This document shows, one piece after another, positions 25,184-34,317 of a stretch of DNA of 64,000 nucleotides. Numbering within the stretch: the first letter of the stretch is position 1; each line of letters opens with the position of its first letter. The notes beneath the pieces are model-generated. The model did no database searches. It had not been told where the DNA came from and was given only the letters and a program-made list of their open reading frames with translations. A program made the position numbers and the translations under genes. Origin of the DNA: Streptomyces sp. NBRC 110028 (lineage in GTDB: Bacteria; Actinomycetota; Actinomycetes; Streptomycetales; Streptomycetaceae); the NCBI RefSeq assembly GCF_001417735.1, contig NZ_BBUZ01000033.1, positions 1-64,000 on the forward strand, given 5' to 3'.

Positions 25184-26077
25184 GTGGAGATCGGGATAGG
25201 GCTGCCCGGTCACGTCACAGGGGTCGAGGGACACACCTTGGTGGCGTGGGCGCGGCGGGCCGAGGAACGGGGATTTGCCTCACTGATCGCCAGTGACCGT
25301 CTGGCCTGGACCACCCCGGAGCCTCTGATCACGTTGGCAGCGGCAGCCGGGGCCACCGGACGCATCCGGTTGGTCACCAGCGTGCTGATCGCCCCGCTGC
25401 ACACCAACCCTGCGCTGTTCGCCAAGGCGGCGGCGACCTTGGACCGGATCGCTGGCCCCGGGCGGCTGCAGCTGGGCGTTGCTCCCGGAGCCAGGGAGGA
25501 CGACTACCGGGCAAGCGGCCTGGACTTCACGGCCCGAGGACGCGCCTTGGACCTGCTGGTGGAACGGGTCGCCGCCATCTGGCGAGGCGAACAGGAAGTG
25601 GGGCCGGACCCGGTCACCCCCGGGGGGCCAGCATGGTGGTTCGGGGGTACATCCCAGGCGACGCTGCGACGCATCGCCTCCCACGGAACCGGATGGATCG
25701 CCGGAACCGGCGACATCGACGAATTCACCGCCTTCGCCGCGCGCGTCCGAGGCCAGTGGGCGCAGGCAGGCAGACAAGGCCGCCCGCGTACCAGAGCCAC
25801 CGTGATGTTCGCCCTCGGCGACCACGCCCACACGTCGCTCGCTCGCGCCGTCAGCGACTACTACGCCTTCGCCGGCCCCGACTACGTCCGGCACGTCATC
25901 GACACGGCGGCCACCACCCCCGACCAGATCCGCGCAACCATCGCCGCCTACGACGCAGCCGGACTCGACGAACTCATCTTCGTGGGCAACGATGTCAACC
26001 CCCGGCAGATCGACCTGCTCGCCGACCTCCTCGGCGACAAACTCACATCCCAGGTACCCCCGGTGCGCACGGGCTGA
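25184..26077 (+). CDS. LLM-class (F420-type) flavin-dependent oxidoreductase
   Basis: 297 residues from a GTG after GAAGGAGGAAACA. EIGIGLPGHVTGVEGHTLV, WARRAEERGFASLIASDRL, then GPGRLQLGVAPGAREDDY and WWFGGTSQATLRRIASHGTG follow the luciferase-like barrel of F420-dependent enzymes. Same family as the protein at 21216-22070; both end in GLDELIF/VDELIF. It lies in the block bracketed by IS4 relics with MarR and SDR genes. Confidence 0.9.
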   Translation: MEIGIGLPGHVTGVEGHTLVAWARRAEERGFASLIASDRLAWTTPEPLITLAAAAGATGRIRLVTSVLIAPLHTNPALFAKAAATLDRIAGPGRLQLGVAPGAREDDYRASGLDFTARGRALDLLVERVAAIWRGEQEVGPDPVTPGGPAWWFGGTSQATLRRIASHGTGWIAGTGDIDEFTAFAARVRGQWAQAGRQGRPRTRATVMFALGDHAHTSLARAVSDYYAFAGPDYVRHVIDTAATTPDQIRATIAAYDAAGLDELIFVGNDVNPRQIDLLADLLGDKLTSQVPPVRTG

Positions 26078-26235
26078 CCCGGCACCCCAGAGGCCCTCGG
26101 CCAATGGCAGGAGACCGGCACACTCGGCCTCGCAGCCACGGCAGGTCGACAGCCTCGGCTGCACGGTCCAGGCCTGCCTGAAGAAGAACGACGTCCCTTT
26201 CTGGCCGGACCCGGGCAAATCCCGTGAGGGCTAGA

Positions 26236-26397
26236 TCAACCACAATGACTCGGGTTCTTTCGGGTTCGGGCCTTGGCTCGCCGGCGGCGGCGGGCGGGCA
26301 GGAGGCTGTCCAGGATGGCGTGGCCGATCGCACCGACCAGGGTGATCTCGCCGGGAAGGATCCCAGCGGCAGTGGTGACCTGGTCGTGGGCCTGAAG
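26236..26397 (-). pseudogene. C-terminal relic of an IS4-family transposase (minus strand)
   Basis: Minus-strand frame reads QAHDQVTTAAGILPGEITLV, GAIGHAILDSLLPARRRRRA then KARTRKNPSHCG and stop. It lacks the final KYG...ARSKR segment seen at 23440-23668 and all of the catalytic part. The next element (family A copy 2) begins 5 bp further on, so it has been cut by nested insertions. Confidence 0.6.
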
Positions 26398-26401
26398 GGT
26401 G

Positions 26402-26964
26402 TCAATATGCACATCAGGCTGCTGAGCTGGGCGTTTGCTGTGGATGATGAGGCGGTCGGGGTGGCGTGGTGTGGTGCTCGTCGAGCAGTCCGCCGAGTAC
26501 CTGGCGGCGCCTGACCGCAGCAGCGGTCAGGGGGATGACGTTCGGATCGTCGTCGGGTGCTCGTAGGAAGACGGCGTCGAACGCGGCGGTGAACTTGCTG
26601 TCCCGGTCACGGATGAGGAACCGGAAGCACCCAGCTCTCTCCTCAAGGTCCATGAGCAGCCGGATCCGACCGCCGTCTGGCGCCACTTCCAGCGCACCAG
26701 ACGGCGGTGCCAGGTCAGCAGGGTGCCCGGGGTAACCAGCCGATGGCGGCGTAAGACTGATGGCAGGTGCCGTGCGAGAGCGGAGAGCACGGCACGATCA
26801 GCCCGTGAAAGCCGCGGCCGCTCGACCTGTCGACGCAGCGCAGCGACCTCATGACGAAGGGCAAGGATCTCGGCGTTGTTCGCGGCGGTCGAGCGGCCCA
26901 GCGAAAGGAAGCAGCCCAGCAGGCCGCAGAAGATCAGGTAGAGAAGTCGCAGACGCACGATCAC
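26402..26964 (-). pseudogene. IS3/IS481-type transposase relic with internal deletions (family A copy 2)
   Basis: The N-terminal part is intact: MIVRLRLLYLIFCGLLGCFL, LALRHEVAALRRQVERPRLS, LVTPGTLLTWHRRLVRWKWR. It then jumps across a deletion to MDLEERAGCFRFLIRDRDSK and FTAAFDAVF, then jumps again to RAPDDDPNVIPLTAAAVRR. The first two DDE acidic residues' domain is mostly gone, so it is inactive. The right end matches copies at 17396 and 49083. Confidence 0.75.
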
Positions 26965-27089
26965 TGATCAGGCCCACACCTGGACGAGCGCAAAGTCCCA
27001 GGTCAACCACCGTACGCCAATAAGGACACCCTTCAGGTGTCGTAGATCTCTCAGGACGCGGCGCACCGTCTCGAAGGCGGCCCGCGCGG

Positions 27090-27338
27090 TCAGCTCCGCC
27101 AACTCTCTTCTGCCCGTTCCATGGCTCGCTCTGCGTTCGCGGCTTCCCGCACTCGGGTCTGCGCGACCGCGAAGTCGGCGGCGGCGCCCGCGATCCGGTC
27201 CTCGTTCTCGGTGCGGCCGTGCGCGGCGGTCGGGTTGGCGCGGGCCGGCAGTTCTCGGGCCAGCTGGGCATTCCGGGTCGTGACGGCCTCGTCCAGGCGC
27301 GCGAACAGTCGCCCCGCTCTGATCGACGACTGTTTCAC
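27090..27338 (-). CDS. Small coiled-coil hypothetical protein (uncertain)
   Basis: 82 residues from a GTG: KQSSIRAGRLFARLDEAVTT, then acidic and alanine-rich helices (DFAVAQTRVREAANAERAME). The amphipathic pattern suggests a coiled coil, and the codon pattern looks coding, but no family is recognised and the ribosome site is weak. It lies between IS debris and the crotonase gene, so it could be a fragment of a mobile-element protein. Confidence 0.3.
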   Translation of the reverse strand: MKQSSIRAGRLFARLDEAVTTRNAQLARELPARANPTAAHGRTENEDRIAGAAADFAVAQTRVREAANAERAMERAEESWRS

Positions 27339-27451
27339 CGGCGCTCGCCTGAAACTGACTTGCCGTCCGACAACACCCCGAGGAGATCAGTGGACAAGGG
27401 TCGGCCGCCGTCCGTGACGGCGGCCGACAACCTGCTTCGCCCCTCAGGTTC

Positions 27452-28306
27452 TCACCAGATTTTGCGTGAACGCGCCTCGACGACCAGGTCGGGGTCGGGA
27501 ACCTGTCGCTTGGCAGCGACGGTGGCAAGCATCTGTTGCGAGAAGTGGAAACCGAAGTCTTCGGCAACGAGCTTGCGCCAGGGGCGAGACGCGATGTTGT
27601 GGGTTGCCCAGCGAGCGAACCGCGGGCGCTTCATGATGTCGCCTGCGATCGCCCACGCCTTCGGCAGGAGCTCCTCGCGCGGAAGTACGTCGCTGACGAG
27701 CCCGTAGTCGAGTGCTTTCCGCGCGGGGATGGAGCGGCCACTGTAGAGGTCGTAGGCCGCCCGCTTCGTGCCCATCAGGTGCTGCAGGGCGAGCGAGAGT
27801 CCGTCTCCCGGCGCGGTGCCCGCCATGAAGTGCGGGTCCATGAAGTCTGCGTCTTCCGCGGCCAGAGTGATGTCGCAGAGCAGCGCGAACTCGGTGTGGA
27901 TCCCGGGACCGTTTACCGCCGCGATCGTCGGGATGTCGAGGTTGTTGACGAAGTTCTCGATCAGCTTCCACGCATCGATGGTTTGCTGAAAGATGTAGTC
28001 GGGCTCCTCGTCGACGATGGGCCGCGGCCACGTTTCCTCGGGGTCGCCTCGGAACCAGGTCTCGCCGGTGCCGGTCAGGATGAGGACATGGTTGTCGGGG
28101 TCGTTGCCCACGTCCTGCCACACCCGGTTCCACGCGTTGTGGGCGGCCCAGTTGTGGATGTACGGACCGCCGTCCGTGTGGAGCCGAAGCTCGATGATCC
28201 CGTTCTCCCTGCGCATCTTGAAGAAGGCGGCGTACTTCTCTGAGTACTCCTCAAATGCGGTCGGTGGAACGTGGCCTTCCCACCGGGGGTCTGACATGGT
28301 CGCCAA
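27452..28306 (-). CDS. Crotonase-family hydrolase (6-oxocamphor hydrolase-like)
   Basis: 284 residues. The start is a TTG with GAAGGAGG at ideal spacing; an ATG three codons later is the alternative. The family features resemble the retro-Claisenase 6-oxocamphor hydrolase: FQEYSxKY-like opening (FEEYSEKYAAFFKMRRENG), VLILTGTGETWF, AAVNGPG, FMAGTAPGDGLSLALQHLMG, then ALDYGLVSDVLPREELLPKAW. It could cleave a cyclic diketone or act on a CoA ester. Divergent from an Lrp-type regulator gene 324 bp away, which may control it. Confidence 0.85.
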   Translation of the reverse strand: MATMSDPRWEGHVPPTAFEEYSEKYAAFFKMRRENGIIELRLHTDGGPYIHNWAAHNAWNRVWQDVGNDPDNHVLILTGTGETWFRGDPEETWPRPIVDEEPDYIFQQTIDAWKLIENFVNNLDIPTIAAVNGPGIHTEFALLCDITLAAEDADFMDPHFMAGTAPGDGLSLALQHLMGTKRAAYDLYSGRSIPARKALDYGLVSDVLPREELLPKAWAIAGDIMKRPRFARWATHNIASRPWRKLVAEDFGFHFSQQMLATVAAKRQVPDPDLVVEARSRKIW

Positions 28307-28630
28307 GGTCGTCCTCCTTCGTCAGCGCCGGGATACCGACGCTCTCGCACTAATGCGAAGATCATTGCTCCGCGAGGAAGCCGCATGACCGGCAACGCAG
28401 GAAAAATCCCCAGAAGCCTGCCGCGATGAAGGTTGACGGCAGGCAGGCGCGCCCCTCTGCCGCAATTCGGCCAGCGTCACGAGCTCCACGCCGGCACTCA
28501 AAGGCCATCGCGAGTTGCGGCGTCTGGAATCTCCGCACGGAGCCACGTCAGGATGCTTCGGCACACTGCACTTGAACAACCGCATGCCCGCCGAAACATC
28601 AACCTTTCCCGTAACATAGAGTCACATCTC
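28307..28630. promoter_or_regulatory. Divergent promoter region between crotonase and Lrp genes
   Basis: 324 bp with no gene. It must hold the promoters of both divergent genes. AT-richer tracts occur near 28345-28375 and 28600-28635. No clear symmetrical Lrp site could be fixed by eye. Confidence 0.35.
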
Positions 28631-29686
28631 ATGAGTCATTTGGACGAGAGTCGGCAGGACTACGACCTCGATGAGCTCGATCGGCGGCTCATCCATGCCC
28701 TCCAGATCAACCCGCGAGCACGCTGGTCCGCGCTGGCGCCGATTATCGGGGTCGACGCGGTCACCCTCGCCCGGCGCTGGGAACGCATCGTCGAGGCTGG
28801 CATCGCGTGGGTGTCCGGACATCCCGGCCCGGAGCTGAGAGGGCCGTCGGCCATATTGGAAATAGAAGCCCACCCTGCCGCCACGCTCGGTCTCGCACAG
28901 GCGATCTCGGCGGACAGTGAAGCGTTCACGGTGGACCTCACGGCCGGGGGACGCGAGATGCTCGTGCTGGTGGCCACATCCAGCATGGATGCCCTCACGG
29001 AGTATTTGATGACGCGGGTACCGAAACTTGACGGGATTCGGGCGGCCCGGGCCCACTTGTTCACGTCACCCTTCGTGGACGGAGGTCAGTGGCGTCTTCG
29101 GTCCCTGTCAGTCGAGGAGATCGCTGCGGTAGAGCGGAGCATCGAGGTCTCGCGACCCCCGAGGGGCCGCGTCGACTCTCAGCTGGAGGACCAACTCCTT
29201 CGCCTTCTGGGACCGGATGGCAGGGCGACAGTGGCTTTCCTGGCGAGGACCGTCGGCGTGGGCCAACGTCGGGTACGGCAGGCGGTCGCGGCCATGACTG
29301 CACAAGGGCGGTTGGACACCCGCCTGGATATGGCAAAAGCGCAATCGGGCCGGCCGGTTCATGCGTGGTACTTCCTCCGTGTCCCTGCCGCGCTCGTGCA
29401 GCGCGTCGGGTCGGTGCTCACACGTATCGGCGAGATCCGCCTCGCGGTTTCAACTGTCGGCCAGTACAACCTCATCCTCGCCGTGTGGTTGCCGGCGCTG
29501 GCTGACGTGCAGCGGCTCGAGGTCGTCCTCGAGGAGAGACTTCCCGGCGTCAGCATCGCCGACCGTTCCGTCGTGCTGCGCACGGTCAAGAAGGAAGGAC
29601 ACCGCCTCGATGCCCATGGACACGCCACTGGCGAATTCAGCCCTCTGCTGACCAATATGCCTCAGCCAAACCCGTCTTTCGAGTGA
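28631..29686 (+). CDS. Lrp/AsnC-family regulator with two helix-turn-helix domains
   Basis: 351 residues, about twice the usual Lrp length. The first DNA-binding domain is at residues 13-60 (LDELDRRLIHALQINPRARW, VDAVTLARRWERIVEAGIAW), with a second near 185-235 (LEDQLLRLLGPDGRATVAFL, RRVRQAVAAMTAQGRL). Each is followed by an AsnC ligand-binding-like region. This duplicated architecture is a known actinobacterial subgroup. Start at the ATG giving MSHLDESRQD, though the ribosome site is weak. Divergent from the crotonase gene. Confidence 0.88.
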   Translation: MSHLDESRQDYDLDELDRRLIHALQINPRARWSALAPIIGVDAVTLARRWERIVEAGIAWVSGHPGPELRGPSAILEIEAHPAATLGLAQAISADSEAFTVDLTAGGREMLVLVATSSMDALTEYLMTRVPKLDGIRAARAHLFTSPFVDGGQWRLRSLSVEEIAAVERSIEVSRPPRGRVDSQLEDQLLRLLGPDGRATVAFLARTVGVGQRRVRQAVAAMTAQGRLDTRLDMAKAQSGRPVHAWYFLRVPAALVQRVGSVLTRIGEIRLAVSTVGQYNLILAVWLPALADVQRLEVVLEERLPGVSIADRSVVLRTVKKEGHRLDAHGHATGEFSPLLTNMPQPNPSFE

Positions 29687-29737
29687 AATCCTGCAACAGG
29701 CCGGGACCATGACACACGCGGACTACCGTCCCGCTTC

Positions 29738-30497
29738 ATGACCACTTCGACAGCTCCTGTCAGTGCCTCCGACCTGTTCGCGATCGGGATTGGGCCCTCA
29801 AGTTCGCACACTGTCGGAGCGATGAAGGCAGCCTCCGCCTTTGCGAGGGACCTACGACGAGCGGGCACGGCGGATAGCGTCGATTCAGTGCGAGTGGAGA
29901 TATTCGGCTCGCTCGCCGCGACCGGACACGGGCACGGCACGTTCACCGCAGTGCTTCTCGGCCTCGATGGTGCGCAATCAGCCAGGATCGACTCCGGCGA
30001 AGTTGAGCGAAGACAGGCGGACATCACGGCATCCGGCACGGTGGGCCTCGGCACAGGGCAACGACATCGTCGAGAGGTTTCTGCTCACCGCCACGGCGGT
30101 GGGCACCCTCTGTATGGCCAACGCCTCGATCTCCGGTGCCGAGGTGGGTTGTCAAGGTGAGGTTGGCTCTGCGTCGGCGATGGCTGCGGCCGGACTGACC
30201 GAGATCCTCGGTGGCGCCCCACGCCAGGTGGAGAACGCCGCCGAGATCGCGCTGGAACACAATCTCGGGCTGCCCCGTGGTCCCGTTGCCGGCCTCGTAC
30301 AGGTGCCCTGCATCGAACGCAGCGCGATCGCTGCGGTGAAAGCGATCAACGCCGCGCGAATGGCGCTCTGGGGCGACGGCAACCATCAGATCTCGCTGGA
30401 CCAGGTCATCGCCACCCTGCGTGAGACCGGCGCAGACATGAACCACAAGTACAAGGAGAAGGCCCCGGGCGGGCCGTCAACGTTCGTCAAGTGCTGA
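29738..30497 (+). pseudogene. sdaA: L-serine ammonia-lyase relic with large internal deletion
   Basis: The N-terminus is intact: VSASDLFAIGIGPSSSHTVG, then RVEIFGSLAATGHGHGTFTA. At about 30050 the sequence jumps, with a frame change, to NDIVERFLLTATAVGTLCMA and VGCQGEVGSASAMAAAGLTE, finishing normally at KEKAPGGPSTFVKC. Roughly 200 residues of the catalytic domain are missing. One iron-sulfur ligand is also lost: the usual VACSMAA reads SASAMAA. It cannot be an active [4Fe-4S] serine dehydratase. Confidence 0.85.
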
Positions 30498-30557
30498 GGC
30501 CTCGTCGGACACCCCGCGCCCAACCTGCGCAGTCGAACATTCATGAAATGAGGAGCA

Positions 30558-31769
30558 ATGGCAATCCGCACAGTCTTCAAGAATGGGACCGTCTTCGACG
30601 GAACCGAAGCAGGCATAGCCGACCTCGTCATCGAAGGCCGCCACGTCGTCGATGTCGGGACCGATCTGGACGGTGATCACGTTGTGGACTGCTCCGGAAA
30701 GTCGGTCCTCCCCGGGCTGTTCGACTGCCACGTGCACGTGATGACCCGAGACTTCAACCTCGCACGCGCCGAACAACAAGCCTTCTCCCTTCAGTATTAC
30801 GAAGCAAAGCGCAACCTGTCGCTCCTGCTCGACCAAGGCATCACCTCTGCCCGAGATGCCGCAGGCGCAGACCTAGGAGTGAAGCAAGCGATCGCACAGG
30901 AGCTCATCGAGGGACCGCGACTGCAGATCGCGATCTCGATGCTGTCCCAAACGGGCGGGCACGGCGATGTCCATCTCCCCTCGGGAGGTCATCGATCGAT
31001 CCCGATGATGACGGCACACCCCGGACGGCCCAACCCGATCGTCGACGGCCCGGACGGAGTACGGCGAGGAGTTCGTGAAGTCCTGCGCGCGGGAGCCGAC
31101 GCAGTCAAGATCGCCACCACCGGCGGAGTCATGTCTTCAGGCGACAATCCCCGCCACTCCCAGTTTCGCGCCGACGAGCTAGCGGTGATCGTCGCCGAAG
31201 CCGCCGCGGCCGACACCTACGTATTCGCCCACGCGCAGGGGACCGAGGGAATCAAGGCAGCCTTGCGGGCCGGCGTCCGTTCCATCGAACACGGCTACTA
31301 CCTGGACGACGAAGCAGTCGACCTCATGCTCGAGCGTGGCGCCTGGCTCGTTCCCACGCTGTCAGCAACACGCGCCATCATTGACGCCGCTGACAGCGGC
31401 ATACCGATCCCGGAAGAGAACGCCAACCTTGCCCGTGAGGCCGTCGAAGCTCATCAGGCGAGCTTCGCACTCGCCGTCCAGGCAGGAGTGAAGATCGCCA
31501 TGGGGACCGACAGCCCGCCCTACTGGAGCCCGGCAGCGAGCAACCTCAGAGAACTCGCTCTGATGGTGGACTCCTCGTCGATGTCCGCGCTGGATGCCTG
31601 GCGCGCCACGACGTCGAGCCCGGCCGAACTCCTTCGATTCGACACCGCCGGAAAGTTGGCAGCCGGCAAGCTCGCGGATGTGGTCGTCATCACGGGCAGT
31701 CTGTCCGATCTCGACGACCTTCGCGGCCGGGTCCATCAGGTGTGGCTCGACGGCACGCAGGTACGGTGA
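30558..31769 (+). CDS. Amidohydrolase (imidazolonepropionase-like metal-dependent hydrolase)
   Basis: 403 residues. The metal-binding motif is GLFDCHVHVMTRD (HxH, about residues 58-60), a bridging-lysine region reads GADAVKIATTGGVMS (K at about residue 181), histidines occur in FAHAQGTEGI and SIEHGYYLDD, and a final Asp in AMGTDSPPYW. This is the classic arrangement of a binuclear amidohydrolase. Substrate likely an amide, lactam or dipeptide-like compound. A GAGGAG ribosome site precedes the ATG. The AhpD-like gene follows 6 bp later in the same operon. Confidence 0.92.
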   Translation: MAIRTVFKNGTVFDGTEAGIADLVIEGRHVVDVGTDLDGDHVVDCSGKSVLPGLFDCHVHVMTRDFNLARAEQQAFSLQYYEAKRNLSLLLDQGITSARDAAGADLGVKQAIAQELIEGPRLQIAISMLSQTGGHGDVHLPSGGHRSIPMMTAHPGRPNPIVDGPDGVRRGVREVLRAGADAVKIATTGGVMSSGDNPRHSQFRADELAVIVAEAAAADTYVFAHAQGTEGIKAALRAGVRSIEHGYYLDDEAVDLMLERGAWLVPTLSATRAIIDAADSGIPIPEENANLAREAVEAHQASFALAVQAGVKIAMGTDSPPYWSPAASNLRELALMVDSSSMSALDAWRATTSSPAELLRFDTAGKLAAGKLADVVVITGSLSDLDDLRGRVHQVWLDGTQVR

Positions 31770-31775
31770 CGCGCT

Positions 31776-32345
31776 GTGCGCATGCCCTCGATCAAGCCCA
31801 GCGAACTGACAGCCGAGCAGCGCTCGCTCGACAGTCACGTCCGATCGCTCATGGCCGGGTTGCCCGCGCCGTTTACCTCGACTGATCCCGACGGCGCGCT
31901 GATCGGCCCGTTCCCGGTGATGCTCCGCTTTCCCGGGCTCGCCCGCCCGCTGCTGGAGTGGTTCACGGCCGGCACCAGTGCCTCAGTGCTGCCCGCCCGG
32001 GTTCGCGAGGTTGCGATTCTCACCACGGGCTCGCGGTATGCCGCGGCCTACGAGCTGTACTCGCACTCCCGGGTTGCGCTCGACGTCGGTCTGCCGGAGG
32101 ACATCATCGAAGGCCTGGTCGCCGGGCAGCGCCCGGCAGGCATGACCGCCGAGGAAACGGTCGCTCACGATGTTGCTGCCCGGCTGCACAGCGGCGCGCC
32201 TTTGCCGGGAGCGCTTTACCGAGCCGCGGTCCGCACCTTCGGCGACTCCGGTACGGCTGAACTCGTCTTCCTTGTCGCGCAGTATGCCGCCATCTCGGCG
32301 ATCCTCAACGCGTACGACGTGCCACTGCCACCCGACGGCGACTGA
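31776..32345 (+). CDS. Carboxymuconolactone decarboxylase / AhpD-like family protein
   Basis: 189 residues from GTG (an ATG two codons later is possible). RVREVAILTTGSRYAAAYEL is the family helix, but the CxxC of peroxidase-type AhpD is absent; SRYAAAYELYSHSRVALDVG carries a His in the expected place. The second helical half (AVRTFGDSGTAELVFLVAQY) is also typical. Coupled to the amidohydrolase gene, so a decarboxylase or isomerase step in the same small catabolic pathway is plausible. Confidence 0.85.
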   Translation: MRMPSIKPSELTAEQRSLDSHVRSLMAGLPAPFTSTDPDGALIGPFPVMLRFPGLARPLLEWFTAGTSASVLPARVREVAILTTGSRYAAAYELYSHSRVALDVGLPEDIIEGLVAGQRPAGMTAEETVAHDVAARLHSGAPLPGALYRAAVRTFGDSGTAELVFLVAQYAAISAILNAYDVPLPPDGD

Positions 32346-32920
32346 CTCTGCGTCAGCGAGCCCCGGGACGGCAGACCGGGTGTCCGCCGCTTCCCTGGCC
32401 AGGTGCGGCTGTCACACCCCGGCGCTATTTCCGACGGGATTTGTCAGCCTGCCCGCGCATTTCGTCTGACTTGTACCCCGTCGGCGATCTTCAAGCGTTG
32501 CGCCGCGTTTGGTGCTTTCATCAGGATCGCGGCGGATGGCGGGAGCCTGCCGGGCGTCCGGATCCGGGGATGCTGGGCTTGATGCCCCGGCGGTCTCGCG
32601 GCGCGTGCCCGGTCACGTCCACACCGGCGAGGCGGACAAGGGCGCCGATGAGGTAAAAACACCATCGGCACGTGTCGTGGCGCCCAGGACTGGGAGCCGG
32701 AGGGCCTGACCCGGGCTCCGGGTCTGACCCGGAGCCCGGGTGACGACGATGTTGTCCGGGGCGCTGAAGCGTCCCGGGGAACGTGTGTGAGCGGCAGCGG
32801 CGGGCCAACTGGCCCGGTCTCCTGTCTGACCCACGGTGCAAAGTAGCGGCGCGCCCGGATGGCCCCTCGCCGGACCGCTACGGCCGCTCGCCTCCGGGGA
32901 CCTCGTTAACGTCAGTGCCG
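32346..32920. other. Gene-poor stretch with a strong hairpin
   Basis: No intact gene. On the minus strand YLIGALVRLAGVDVTGHAP is a short coding-like piece that could not be assigned. The perfect inverted repeat at 32710-32740 lies inside it. TniQ-like sequence starts at about 32920. Confidence 0.35.
32710..32740. terminator. Perfect 14-bp stem hairpin
   Basis: CCCGGGCTCCGGGT, loop CTG, then the exact complement. No T-run follows. It could be a transcription terminator or the structured end of a lost mobile element; it is 365 bp past the nearest gene end. Confidence 0.45.
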
Positions 32921-32924
32921 AACT

Positions 32925-34317
32925 ACGCGCCGCGACCGAGGCATCGGTTCCCAGCCCCCGCACGAGGCATTCGCCACCACCCCGGGCGGGCACCTGACTC
33001 TGCGCGTCCTGCTCAGCGTCGCAGGCGCTACGCCGTGGCCTGCGGAGTCAGCGACTGGTTCGACGACCCCGAACCAACTTTCACCGCCCTCACCCCGGCA
33101 CTGGCGGACCTGCAAGTTCTGCTTCTGGACCTCCTGAGCGGGGAGGTTCCAGCCGAGCTCGCGTTCCACCGGTTCGCCGATCTGCAAGTCGCCGCCTCTC
33201 TGATCCAGGCGGGCTGGCCCACCGCGGCCGACCTCGCCCCCACCGAGATCCGGGCGACTCTGGAAGCGCATCTCGCACCCCGGCCGCAGACCAGCCGCGG
33301 TCGCCGCCCAGCGGCCACAACAGCCGACACCACATCCGCGACTCCATGGCACACACCGCCCGGGGACGCCCGCGCCACCGCAGCTCTCTTGTCCGCGGCC
33401 TACCACCTGCTCGCCCAAGATCCCGCCGAACCTCGCAGCACCATGCCACGGCTGCTGCGGCACCTGCCCACCCGCAACGACCTGCGCTGGGGGGAACCTG
33501 GCACATCCTGGCGAACGAGGCTTCTCCCTCCCTCCGACACCAGGTCGATCAGGTCTTCCGACACGAGCTCCCCTCAGACTGGATCCGGCAAGGAGCTCCG
33601 ACGCTGCGGATCGACAGGGCAAGTTCCACCCGGAAGCTCTTCGCCCCCACCCACAGCCTCAAAGACCTCGTACTCGCTCCCGAGTACATCCCGCAGAGAC
33701 TGCCCGCCTCCTGGCTGCTTGCCGCCAACCTCGGAGACACCGTGCCCGCCTTGCAGGCAGCCGCTACCTCCGGCGGGTTCTCCCCGTTCACCTGGTCCAA
33801 GCAATCAGCAACCTGAACTTCCTGGAAGCGGCAGCATTCCTCGGCATCCCCATTTCCTGGACCACCCAGGAGCCCCGGCGGGTCAAACCACTGGTCCCTC
33901 ACCGAGACCTGAAAGATCACGACCTTCCGACCACCCTCACACGGCTTGCCCACCACATCCTCGGCCAGGAGAAGGTCGACTACCAGGCCCGACGCACGCA
34001 GTTCGCCAACTGTCATCGATGACCCAACATGGGGCGAGCTTCGTCAGCTCCACGACTCGCGCAGAGGCAGGATGCCGACCGATCGAACTCGCGAAGCCGC
34101 ATCCGCTCTCGTCGGGAGCCGCGTCACCGGAAGCGAGTTTCAGCTCGCGCCGGTCTTCCGACCGCCGATGTCCCCACCTGATCGACAGCTGAGCGCGGAA
34201 TCACCAGAGATGGTGATCGTCAGAAACTGGGAACAGCGGAGCCGCTACATGTCCTACCCCGAGATCCTTGAGGCCCTGGAAGCCCTCGCAGCCCGGATCA
34301 CGGGCAATTCCGGGTAG
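32925..34317 (+). pseudogene. TniQ-family transposition protein relic
   Basis: Three frames together give a TniQ-like protein: WFDDPEPTFTALTPALADLQ with FADLQVAASLIQAGWPTAA; then WHILANEASPSLRHQVDQVF and LAPEYIPQRLPASWLLAANL; then FLEAAAFLGIPISWTTQEP. The last part is WGELRQLHDSRRGRMPTDRT through MSYPEILEALEALAARI. There are at least two frameshifts and an in-frame stop. The assignment rests on the general pattern of actinobacterial TniQ proteins and is moderate. Confidence 0.5.
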
